A DNA stretch of 59,365 nt from Gammaproteobacteria bacterium. Its GTDB lineage: Bacteria; Pseudomonadota; Gammaproteobacteria; Steroidobacterales; Steroidobacteraceae. A program made the translations under genes and the position numbers. Location of the stretch: positions 1 through 59,365 of the forward strand of contig CANIOW010000021.1 of the NCBI GenBank assembly GCA_947469285.1. Reading direction: 5' to 3'. Below the pieces are notes generated by a model. It did no database searches, was not told where the DNA came from, and worked only from the letters and a program-made list of their open reading frames with translations. Of the stretch, positions 1 to 7,283 are shown piece after piece (the stretch's first letter is position 1; the number at the start of each line of letters is the position of its first letter).

Positions 1-23
1 GGCGCCAGCCCGGACCCGAGTGG

Positions 24-782
24 CTAGCAAATGGAATAGCCGCCACAGATGGGCACGGTCTGTCCGGTAATAAAGCTCGCCTGCGGACTTGTTAGAAAGA
101 GCACCGGTCCTGCCATCTCATCTGCTTCGGCAAATCGTCCCATGGGGGTGCGCGCGAGAATCGGTGCGATGAATTCCGGTACGTTGATAACTTGATCAAA
201 AATGCGGGTGCGGGTATGTCCGGGTGCGATGGCATTCACACGGATCCCGTCGCTCTGCCACGAAATGGCCAAGGTTTTGGTTAACTGCACGATGGCCGCT
301 TTGGCAGCGCCATAGCCAGGTACCGCGTCCATACCAAAATAAGACGAGAGTGAGGCCAGGTTCACGACGCTCGCTCCCCCTGGCATATCGCTGTTGGCGA
401 GCGAAGGCTTCAGCGCGTGCGCCAAGCGGTAAGGGCCGAACAAGATGATCTGGACGGTCAATTCAAAGGTGTCTGGCTCGAAGCGCCTCTCGAACCCGCC
501 CGGCGTCGGTTCGCCGGCGTTGTTCACTAGGACATCGAGTATTGGCAGGCCGCGGGCGATGGCCTCGATATGGCCTGGGTCATTGGCTTCCATCTGGAAG
601 TAGCCAAGGCGGTCTAGGTCGCCGCTATAGTCCTCGAGTCGAGGCTTGCGACCCGTGACCCACACCGTAGCACCTGCGTCCCGGTAGGCGTGCGCCAGCG
701 CCAAGCCGATACCGGAGGTACCACCGGTGACCAACACGCGGCGACCACTGTAGTTAAATTGACAGCCCAGAGATGTCGACAT
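24..782 (-). CDS. SDR family NAD(P)-dependent oxidoreductase
   Basis: A 252-residue classical short-chain dehydrogenase. It shows the Rossmann nucleotide-binding motif GGTSGIG near residue 20, the NNAG structural motif near 88, and the active-site set of Ser (in NLASLSS) and YGAAK about 13 residues later, with the usual C-terminal GGY ending. Start chosen at 782 because TAGGAG sits 7 nt upstream. It is divergent from the metallo-hydrolase/ketosteroid-isomerase/sulfotransferase operon across 212 bp, so an oxidoreductase for the same hydroxylated substrate (for example a hydroxysteroid) is plausible, but that is inference; SDR substrate cannot be read from sequence. The first 23 bases of the window hold nothing assignable. 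Confidence 0.9.
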   Translation of the reverse strand: MSTSLGCQFNYSGRRVLVTGGTSGIGLALAHAYRDAGATVWVTGRKPRLEDYSGDLDRLGYFQMEANDPGHIEAIARGLPILDVLVNNAGEPTPGGFERRFEPDTFELTVQIILFGPYRLAHALKPSLANSDMPGGASVVNLASLSSYFGMDAVPGYGAAKAAIVQLTKTLAISWQSDGIRVNAIAPGHTRTRIFDQVINVPEFIAPILARTPMGRFAEADEMAGPVLFLTSPQASFITGQTVPICGGYSIC

Positions 783-994
783 GGTTCGCTCCTAAATAGT
801 GGGTGCTGAGAAAGCCTATCGTGGCACACCTTTTACTATTCGCGTGGACGGCCTGCAGGTAAAGGTGGCTGGTGGCTTCACGATGGCCGGCACTGAATTT
901 CGCGCTGAAATGTGAGCCTAAAGTGAATAGTTCTCAATCCAGATGCTGATAATATTCCGGCATCGGTATTATTTTGGTCGGTCGGAGCCTCCTC
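783..994. promoter_or_regulatory. divergent intergenic region with candidate dyad operator
   Basis: This gap separates the SDR start from the metallo-hydrolase start. ACTATTC at 835-841 and GAATAGT at 925-931 are inverted copies of one another, and AAATAGTG recurs at 795-802, as expected if a transcription factor serves both promoters. An AT-rich TATTAT at 967-972 could be a -10 element of the rightward operon, but I see no matching -35. No small ORF is convincing. Confidence 0.3.
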
Positions 995-2266
995 ATGGAT
1001 CTCGTTAAACAGCTGGTTGAGGAGAGGCCGGACTTTTTTGCGAACCGCCCCGCATGGCTTGAGCGGGCAGTGCCGATCAACGATTTCATCTACATGTCCT
1101 ACGGGCTATCGAACGCTTATCTACTGCGCACGGACGCGGGGCGTGTGATCGTGAACACGGGCATGGGGTTTGAGGCGCCCACGCATAAACGCGTATTTGA
1201 CGCGGTGCAGTCGGGCCCGACACCGTACATCATCCTAACGCAGGGTCATGTTGATCATGTTGGCGGGGTGCAGCTCTTTAGGGAGCCGGGTACGCAGGTT
1301 ATCGCGCAACGTAACAATGCAATTTGCCAAGCGGACGACGCCCGTATTCGTGGTGTGCGCTTAGGTCAGGCCGCTATCTGGCTCAAAGCATGGATTGATG
1401 CGATGGTAAATGCCGCCGCGGCAACCGGGCGGTCGCCCGTTCAGGACGTGCCGGTACCGGACGTGACGTTTGAGGATGCCCACAGTCTTAATGTGGGCGG
1501 CCTAGCGCTTGAGTTGTACGCGACGCCCGGTGGCGAGACGGTCGATAGCTGCGTGCTGTGGCTGCCAAAGCAGCAGATATTATTCTCGGGAAATGTGTTC
1601 GGCCCACTGTTCCCCCATTTTCCAAATTTCAACACGGTGCGCGGCGATAAGTACCGGTTTGTGGAGCCGTATCTAGCGTCTTTGCGCCGGATTCGCGCAT
1701 TAGATCCGGAGGTGTTGATTACCGGTCACTTCGATCCGATTGTGGGGCGCCGCCTCATACGTGCCTGCCTCGACCGGCTCGAGGCGGCGGTGGAGTATGT
1801 GCACACCGAGACTTTACGGCGCATCAATGCGGGTGAGGACATCTGGACGCTCATGCGCTCTGTCACCTTACCGGACGGGCTGTATGTCGGCGAAGGCTAC
1901 GGCAAGGTCAGTTGGGGTGTGCGGACGATTTGGGAGAGCTATATGGGTTGGTTTAAAGCGCAGGCTACCAGCGAGCTCTATGCCACCCGCGAGCGGGATA
2001 TTCACCCAGAGTTAGTGGCTTTGGCCGGGCTTGCGGCGACCGTAGCCAGTGGTCGAGCCCGGCTGGCGGCGGGGGATCCGGAAGGCGCCATGTTGTTCGC
2101 GGAGGCGGCGCTTTCCTATGCTGCGCAAGATGCGGCGTCACTGCGCTTGGCCCGTGATGCCAACGAGAGCCTGCTCGTGCGCTCGGGCACTAAAAACTTC
2201 TGGGAGAGCGGCTGGCTAAGAGCCGAAATAACCCGACTTGAGGGGTTGCTGGCCAGCGCAAAGTAG
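995..2266 (+). CDS. alkylsulfatase-type metallo-beta-lactamase-fold hydrolase
   Basis: A 423-residue protein with an N-terminal metallo-beta-lactamase fold and a C-terminal helical part (about 300-420) resembling the alkylsulfatase dimerisation domain. It is much shorter than SdsA1-type alkylsulfatases (about 650) and lacks their SCP2-like domain. The metal motif reads TQGHVDHVGG: His85, Asp87 and His88 are present, but the first His of canonical HxHxDH is Gln83. Later elements TPGGETVDS, FSGNVFG and TGHFDP match the family pattern. Start taken at ATG 995 with GGAG 7 nt upstream; an in-frame TTG at 974 would add 7 residues. Likely function is hydrolysis of a sulfate ester or similar, but the changed metal ligand makes activity uncertain. 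Confidence 0.8.
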   Translation: MDLVKQLVEERPDFFANRPAWLERAVPINDFIYMSYGLSNAYLLRTDAGRVIVNTGMGFEAPTHKRVFDAVQSGPTPYIILTQGHVDHVGGVQLFREPGTQVIAQRNNAICQADDARIRGVRLGQAAIWLKAWIDAMVNAAAATGRSPVQDVPVPDVTFEDAHSLNVGGLALELYATPGGETVDSCVLWLPKQQILFSGNVFGPLFPHFPNFNTVRGDKYRFVEPYLASLRRIRALDPEVLITGHFDPIVGRRLIRACLDRLEAAVEYVHTETLRRINAGEDIWTLMRSVTLPDGLYVGEGYGKVSWGVRTIWESYMGWFKAQATSELYATRERDIHPELVALAGLAATVASGRARLAAGDPEGAMLFAEAALSYAAQDAASLRLARDANESLLVRSGTKNFWESGWLRAEITRLEGLLASAK

Positions 2267-2338
2267 CGGTCGGTGCTGGCTTCAAGCGAAGCTTTTGGTG
2301 GTCACCTTTTCCATGGTTGGCGGTAGAAGGAGAAAAAT

Positions 2339-2779
2339 ATGCTGACTCAAGATCATATGCGAAGAGCGGTGGAGAACTATGCTCGCGCGCTGACGGCGGG
2401 CGACGTGCAGGCGATCGTTGCGCTGTTTTCGGAGGAAGCCATTTTCGAGGATCCGATTGGAGGCAACCCGGAAACCCACAGCGGTCCGCTACACGGTCGC
2501 GCGGCCATTGGTCAGTATTTCAAGGCCATGCTCGAATACACCGGGGGGTTAATTTTAATGCAGCCCACGGGTGAGGTTCGAGTCGCCCGTCGGCATGCCG
2601 CTTGTGGGTTTATTGCGCGCATACCACGTGTGGCAGAGCCCTTCAGCATGGCCACCCTCGACACGTTCGAGTTTGATGACGAGGGATTGATCGTGCGCTT
2701 TCACGCCTATTTCGGCGAGAACAACCGCCACCCGGTTGACTGGGTGGATCCAGTACAGCTCGCTAATGGCTGGTCATGA
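2339..2779 (+). CDS. steroid delta-isomerase (KSI) family, NTF2-like fold
   Basis: A 146-residue cone-shaped NTF2-like protein that aligns, from memory, almost without gaps to Comamonas testosteroni ketosteroid isomerase over its first 41 residues. Tyr14 (in ENYARAL), Asp38 (in FEDPIG) and Asp108 (in TLDTFEF) correspond to the KSI catalytic Tyr14, Asp38 and Asp99. This is stronger evidence than a generic SnoaL-like call. KSI shifts a delta-5 double bond to delta-4 in 3-oxosteroids. A strong AAGGAG precedes the ATG. The stop overlaps the sulfotransferase start (ATGA), indicating translational coupling. The real substrate may be a steroid or another beta,gamma-unsaturated ketone. Confidence 0.82.
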   Translation: MLTQDHMRRAVENYARALTAGDVQAIVALFSEEAIFEDPIGGNPETHSGPLHGRAAIGQYFKAMLEYTGGLILMQPTGEVRVARRHAACGFIARIPRVAEPFSMATLDTFEFDDEGLIVRFHAYFGENNRHPVDWVDPVQLANGWS

Positions 2780-4035
2780 GTGGCGCAATAGACATTGACG
2801 ATCTGGCTGACCCGCAGCTTAACGAGGCGCAGCGCCAAGCCCTAGCATGGGGTGAGACGCTGACGGTTGAGTTTACCGAGGACGCCATCTTGGCGGCGGC
2901 GCGCGCCACAACGGGTCTTGCAGACTTTGGTGCTGATGATTTTCGGGTGCGCTTGAAAGTGCTGCGCGAGGAGTGGGGCGGTTGCGAAGCCCTCACTGGC
3001 CTCCAGCGCTTCGTGTTGCAGGGTTATTTGATCCGCTATGCGTGCAATCGGCTGCTGATCCATGACCTGCTGACTCGTCACCCGGAGATTCGTGAGCAAC
3101 CCATTCTGGCGCCGGTCATCGTGGTGGGATTGCCTCGCAGTGGGACCACCCACTTGGTGAATCTGTTAGGCGCGGACCCGCGCTTTCAGTCGATGCCGCT
3201 CTGGGAGTCCTATGAGCCCGTGCCGCGGGTAGGTGAGGCGCGGTTAGCGAATGGCGTTGACCCGCGCTACCAACGCGCGGCGGATGCTTGGGCGCAGATG
3301 CAACAGACCGTGCCGCTACTGGCGGCGATGCATCCGCTAGATCCCGACCATATCCATGAAGAGCTCGAACTGATGGGGCCGGACTTTGCGTCCTATAGCT
3401 TCGAGTGGTTGGCGCATTCGCCAGGCTGGCGCGACCATTACTACGCTACGGACCAAAGGCCGCACTACGACTACATGAAAGACGTGTTGCGGATATTGCA
3501 ATGGCGCAGGGGCGGCGCGGCACGGCGCTGGATTTTGAAATGTCCGCAGCATCTAGAGCAACTACCCGCGTTGCAGCACACGTTTCCAGACGCCACCATT
3601 ATCGTGACGCACCGTGACCCCGTGGCGGTCCTGCAGTCGACGATGACGATGCTGGGATATAACCAGCGCATCGGGCGTAAGCGCGTCGATCTGGCCGCGC
3701 TGGTGGATTATTGGCCTGCGCGTATCGAGCATTTGCTGCGGGGCTGCGTGCGTGACCGGGCGCAGTTTGGTGAGGCCTCTAGTTTAGATGTGATGTTCGA
3801 CCAATTCATGGCTGACCCGATGGCGCAACTGGAGAGCGTCTACGCGCGCATCGGGGTACCACTCGATCAGGCGACCCGGACGCGGCTGCAGGCCTACCTT
3901 GCAGCCCATCCGCGGGGCAAGGATGGTCAGGTCCGCTACCATCTCACGCGAGACTTTGGCATCACTGCCACCGAGCTTCGCGCTAGATTTGGCTTTTACC
4001 TCGAGCGCTACCCGGTCAAGATCGAGGTCACCTGA
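2776..4035 (+). CDS. sulfotransferase family protein
   Basis: A 419-residue PAPS-dependent sulfotransferase. The 5'-phosphosulfate-binding loop GLPRSGTT lies at residues 118-125, and the 3'-phosphate-binding segment appears as VTHRDP followed by a downstream Ser. A helical N-terminal extension of about 110 residues precedes the core, as in the large bacterial sulfotransferases often found in steroid- or lipid-modifying loci. The start codon overlaps the stop of the isomerase gene (ATGA at 2776). Last gene of the rightward operon; it converges on the GT39 gene across 67 bp. Acceptor is unknown; a hydroxyl of the substrate handled by the neighbouring genes is the natural guess. Confidence 0.88.
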   Translation: MSGAIDIDDLADPQLNEAQRQALAWGETLTVEFTEDAILAAARATTGLADFGADDFRVRLKVLREEWGGCEALTGLQRFVLQGYLIRYACNRLLIHDLLTRHPEIREQPILAPVIVVGLPRSGTTHLVNLLGADPRFQSMPLWESYEPVPRVGEARLANGVDPRYQRAADAWAQMQQTVPLLAAMHPLDPDHIHEELELMGPDFASYSFEWLAHSPGWRDHYYATDQRPHYDYMKDVLRILQWRRGGAARRWILKCPQHLEQLPALQHTFPDATIIVTHRDPVAVLQSTMTMLGYNQRIGRKRVDLAALVDYWPARIEHLLRGCVRDRAQFGEASSLDVMFDQFMADPMAQLESVYARIGVPLDQATRTRLQAYLAAHPRGKDGQVRYHLTRDFGITATELRARFGFYLERYPVKIEVT

Positions 4036-4102
4036 GTCGACTGCCCTAGTGCGCGCGATGGCAGCCGAGCGGTACTGTTGCTTCCCTGGGCTGCCAAGGC
4101 GT

Positions 4103-5779
4103 TCAAGGACGCGCTTGCAGCACCGTCCAGTGGGTGGTCGAAATAGTCCATTGCTGCAGCGTTTGCGTGCCCTCGAAGGCGAGGGCGTGCTCTGGGTCGG
4201 TTAACAGCAGACGCCCCGGCTGGAGGCTCAGCCAGCGTTGTGCGGTGGCGGCATCACTAAAGAATTCCAGACGGTGGCCAGGCAGGTAGCACAGCCAGGC
4301 AGAACGCTTGGTGGTTTCCTTGCCCGGCACATAAAACCCGATGGGGGCAGCGGCGGGAAGGTGGGCGTCCAGCCAAGCGGCTGCCGGTTGGTAGCTACGC
4401 ACCGTGTCGATCACCGGCAGTACCCACCAGCTGACCGCCGTCAACAGCAGGAACAAGGTGATGGCGCTGGCTACGAGCCCACGCAGCAGACGTGGCAAAG
4501 GTTCCGGTGTGGCGGATGTTAACGGTTGGGCGGCGGGTGTGTTGCGCGTGGCGCCCAGGGCCAGCACGGCGCCCATGCCTAGCAGACCGCCAATACCGAG
4601 CAAGGGCCAGCGCAGGCTGCCGGCCAGCACGGCGAACGCGGGTTGCGCACCCAGGTGGGTCAACGGCCCAATCAAGGCGGCCGCTGCTCCGAGCGCGAAC
4701 ACAGTACCGGCAAACCACAGCAGGGCGCGTAGCCATGCCGCCGAGGGGCGGTTGACGAGCCACAGGCCGAGCAAGGCGAACAAGGCGGGGTAGGCGGGCA
4801 GCAGGTAAACGCTGCGTTTGGTGGAGGCCAGCGACAGGAAGATGCCGCTGATGACGCACCACAGCAGGAGCAGGCGCACCCGGCGGTCGCCACGCCGTTG
4901 CCATGCCAGCTGGAGCGCGGGAGGTAGCAGGATGCACCACAAGGCCAGATCGCCCGGCAAGTTCTGCAGGTAGAACCAAACGCTCTTGCCGCCGTGTCCG
5001 CGGCTGGTATGGCTGAAGCGGTCGAAGTTCTGCAGCCAGAACTCCTGCCCGACATAGGGGAGGCCGAGGCGCTGTACCAAAGGCCACCACCACACCATCG
5101 CCACGGCCAGCGCCACGAGCGTGAGGGGCGCCAGCAGCCATACCCGCCGCCATTCGCGGTAGGAGAGATGCCACAGCGTCAGGATGAAGCCCGGTAAGAG
5201 CAGGCCCAGCGGGCCTTTGGCGAGCACCGCCAGACCAAAACAGGCGAAGCTGGCACTGAGCCGGTGATAGCGCTGCCAGCCGGTACGCGCATCGCCTTCG
5301 AGGTAGAGCCAGAGTCCCGCCGCCTGAGCGGCGGCGAAACCCATGTCGACGTGGATATTGATGGATTGAAACCAGACCAGCGGCGTGGCCAGGGCTAACA
5401 GCGCGGCATAAGTGGCCGCTGCCTCACCCCGCATGGGCGCAGTGGTGTTCGCCAACAACCGTGCCAATCGCGCGCTACACAGCACGAACGCCAAGCCAAA
5501 CAGCAAGGGTGTCAGTCGTAGCAGCAGGGCCGAGGGTGCACCGGCCAGGGTGGACCAGAACAAGCCACCCCAATAGGCGAGCGGCGGATAGTCGAGCCAA
5601 GGCTGGCCGTTTTGCGTGGGCACCACCCAGTCGCCACGGGCGAACATCTCAAGGATGGGCAGGGCCACATCGGGTTCATCTGGATACCAGTACCCACGCC
5701 ACCCCAAGGTGGGCAGCCAGCACAGCAGGGCAGCAGCGGCAAGGTACCCGGGAAGACGCGCCTCACTCGGGACGCGCAT
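4103..5779 (-). CDS. GT39-family (ArnT-like) membrane glycosyltransferase
   Basis: A 558-residue, very hydrophobic protein with about a dozen predicted membrane segments. The first periplasmic loop carries YPDEPDV, placing the paired acidic residues typical of the PMT/ArnT fold, followed by the loop motif WLDYPPLAYW. Such enzymes transfer a sugar from a polyprenyl-phosphate donor to lipid A, protein or another envelope acceptor on the periplasmic face. Its start overlaps the end of the upstream GT2-GtrA gene by 17 bp. That enzyme would make and flip the polyprenyl-phosphate sugar, so the two form a logical donor-plus-transferase pair. Acceptor unknown. Confidence 0.85.
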   Translation of the reverse strand: MRVPSEARLPGYLAAAALLCWLPTLGWRGYWYPDEPDVALPILEMFARGDWVVPTQNGQPWLDYPPLAYWGGLFWSTLAGAPSALLLRLTPLLFGLAFVLCSARLARLLANTTAPMRGEAAATYAALLALATPLVWFQSINIHVDMGFAAAQAAGLWLYLEGDARTGWQRYHRLSASFACFGLAVLAKGPLGLLLPGFILTLWHLSYREWRRVWLLAPLTLVALAVAMVWWWPLVQRLGLPYVGQEFWLQNFDRFSHTSRGHGGKSVWFYLQNLPGDLALWCILLPPALQLAWQRRGDRRVRLLLLWCVISGIFLSLASTKRSVYLLPAYPALFALLGLWLVNRPSAAWLRALLWFAGTVFALGAAAALIGPLTHLGAQPAFAVLAGSLRWPLLGIGGLLGMGAVLALGATRNTPAAQPLTSATPEPLPRLLRGLVASAITLFLLLTAVSWWVLPVIDTVRSYQPAAAWLDAHLPAAAPIGFYVPGKETTKRSAWLCYLPGHRLEFFSDAATAQRWLSLQPGRLLLTDPEHALAFEGTQTLQQWTISTTHWTVLQARP

Positions 5780-6848
5780 GGCCGCTCCAGGTGAGATCGA
5801 GGTTCAGGAAATAGTTCCAGACCGAGGACATGACGATACCTACGGCCATGGCTATCGGGAGCAGCAGCCCGAGGTGAACCAGATACCAGCTGATCGACTG
5901 GTTGATGAATGCACCACAGCCACTGATGATCAGGAAGGTAACTACGCCCTTGAGGACGTCCAGCAGTCGCGTATGGCGCCGTTCGGCAAAGGTCCACCCG
6001 TTATTGATGACGTAGTTCGACAGGGCGGCGGTGGTAATGGCCGCGAAGGTCGCCTGTTCGACCACCAACAGCTTCGACCACAGCAGGTACAGGGCCGCGT
6101 ACTGCACCACCACCCCACTCAGGCCGACTACCGCGTATTTGATGAAGCGCGCCGTGAGCAGGTTGCGGGTGGCGAGCTCTGTGAGTGACAGGCCGAAGTC
6201 GATGATCACGCCGCCCGACAGTTTGCTGACACCCGCGCGGCGCGGGGAGAAGACGTACGAGATCTCTGCCGCCTGCAGTGGACGGAACAGCACTAACAGC
6301 TCCATCAGGATCTTGTAGCCACGCGGGTTCAGGCGTGGTGCCACGCGCAGAAAGGATTCGCGGCGCACCGCGAAAAAACCGCTCATGGGGTCGGAGCTGG
6401 TCAGGCGGAGCACCAGCCGACTGGCGTAGGTGGCCAGCTTGGACATGGCGATGCGTGCCCCGGACCATTCACCGACGCCGCCCCCCTCGCGGTAGCGGCT
6501 GCCAACGGCAATTTCCGCGCCATCCAGTGCCGCGAGCAAGGCCGGCACGCGTTCGATGTCGTGCTGGAAGTCGGCATCCATCACCAGCAGCCGCTCCCCG
6601 ACGCCAAGGCTGAGCCCGTCGACGATGGCTGAGGACAGGCCACGGCGGTCGAGACGGCGGTAGCAGCGAATGCGGGTATCGACGGCGCCCAGCTCCTGCA
6701 CGAGTTCCCAAGTGCGGTCGGGCGAGTCATCGTCGACGACGATCACTTCCCAGTTTTCACGTTCCCCAAAGACACGCCGCAGCGCTTCGACCATCTGGTG
6801 GACGTTTTCGCGTTCGTTGAAGGTGGGCAGGATGATGGATGCGTACAT
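5763..6848 (-). CDS. GT2 polyprenyl-phosphate sugar synthase fused to GtrA-like domain
   Basis: A 361-residue two-domain protein. Residues 1-230 are a GT2 domain of dolichol-phosphate-mannose-synthase type (LPTFNERENV, VDDDSPDRT, DADFQHD, SRYREGG, NPRGYKILMELL). Residues 235-355 are a four-helix GtrA-like membrane domain (FIKYAVVGLSG at its start, NYVINNGWTF midway). The catalytic part should transfer a sugar from a nucleotide donor to polyprenyl phosphate at the cytoplasmic face. GtrA domains are thought to help move the lipid-linked sugar across the membrane. The fusion puts both steps in one chain, upstream of the GT39 transferase that would use the product. Confidence 0.88.
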   Translation of the reverse strand: MYASIILPTFNERENVHQMVEALRRVFGERENWEVIVVDDDSPDRTWELVQELGAVDTRIRCYRRLDRRGLSSAIVDGLSLGVGERLLVMDADFQHDIERVPALLAALDGAEIAVGSRYREGGGVGEWSGARIAMSKLATYASRLVLRLTSSDPMSGFFAVRRESFLRVAPRLNPRGYKILMELLVLFRPLQAAEISYVFSPRRAGVSKLSGGVIIDFGLSLTELATRNLLTARFIKYAVVGLSGVVVQYAALYLLWSKLLVVEQATFAAITTAALSNYVINNGWTFAERRHTRLLDVLKGVVTFLIISGCGAFINQSISWYLVHLGLLLPIAMAVGIVMSSVWNYFLNLDLTWSGHARPE

Positions 6849-7075
6849 TCGGCGCGCGCCTCGGACCGCTCAAGGCCGCATCGTGACGATCCGGTTCTGG
6901 TAAAGATGGTGCCACATCGACCCGTGCCGGTCTATCACCCGGGGTCGCTGGTGCCGCCCCCTAGTGAAAAGTGACCTATTTTGTGGTTAACCGCGATGCC
7001 GTGCGATCACTAGGCGTTTATGCTTCAGGCATGCATCCGAGTGGTTGCCGACGAATCCCTGAAGGAGTTCCTGAC
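6849..7075. other. divergent intergenic region, no gene seen
   Basis: This 227-bp gap separates the leftward GT2-GtrA gene from the rightward DUF2892 gene and must hold promoters for both. The only symmetrical element I notice is the short palindrome GGTTAACC near 6984-6991. The in-frame upstream extension of the DUF2892 ORF through this gap has no ribosome binding site or membrane character and is not counted as coding. Confidence 0.4.
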
Positions 7076-7279
7076 ATGAGTATCGATCGCATGGTCTTTG
7101 CCATTGCCGGCCTGTTCATTCTGGGCAGCCTCGCACTGTCGCAGCTGCATTCCATCCACTGGTTGTGGTTTACCGCTTTTGTGGGCGCCAACCTGGCCCA
7201 GTCCGCCTTCACAGGCTTTTGCCCGCTGGCCATCATCCTCAAGTCCATGGGCGCGAAGCCGGGGCAAGCCTTCGGCTGA
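7076..7279 (+). CDS. DUF2892 (YgaP-like) inner-membrane protein
   Basis: A 67-residue membrane protein made of two hydrophobic helices (about residues 5-24 and 27-52) joined by a short turn, with the conserved [10 protein letters not shown] motif in which a Cys follows the second helix. This matches the DUF2892 family, found alone or fused to rhodanese domains as in YgaP. ATG at 7076 is preferred over an upstream start because AAGGAG lies 8 nt before it. The family is linked to sulfur or cyanide-related transport only by association with rhodaneses; none lies nearby. It ends 4 bp from the convergent secreted hydrolase gene. Confidence 0.85.
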   Translation: MSIDRMVFAIAGLFILGSLALSQLHSIHWLWFTAFVGANLAQSAFTGFCPLAIILKSMGAKPGQAFG

Positions 7280-7283
7280 CTGG

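Noticed and set aside
4036-4102. GGCAGCC/GGCTGCC inverted pair as a terminator between convergent genes
   Set aside because: The 22-nt loop and absence of a T run make it unconvincing.
4395-5174. 259-codon ORF in another minus frame of the GT39 gene
   Set aside because: Arg/Pro/Ala-rich translation typical of a GC-rich shadow frame.
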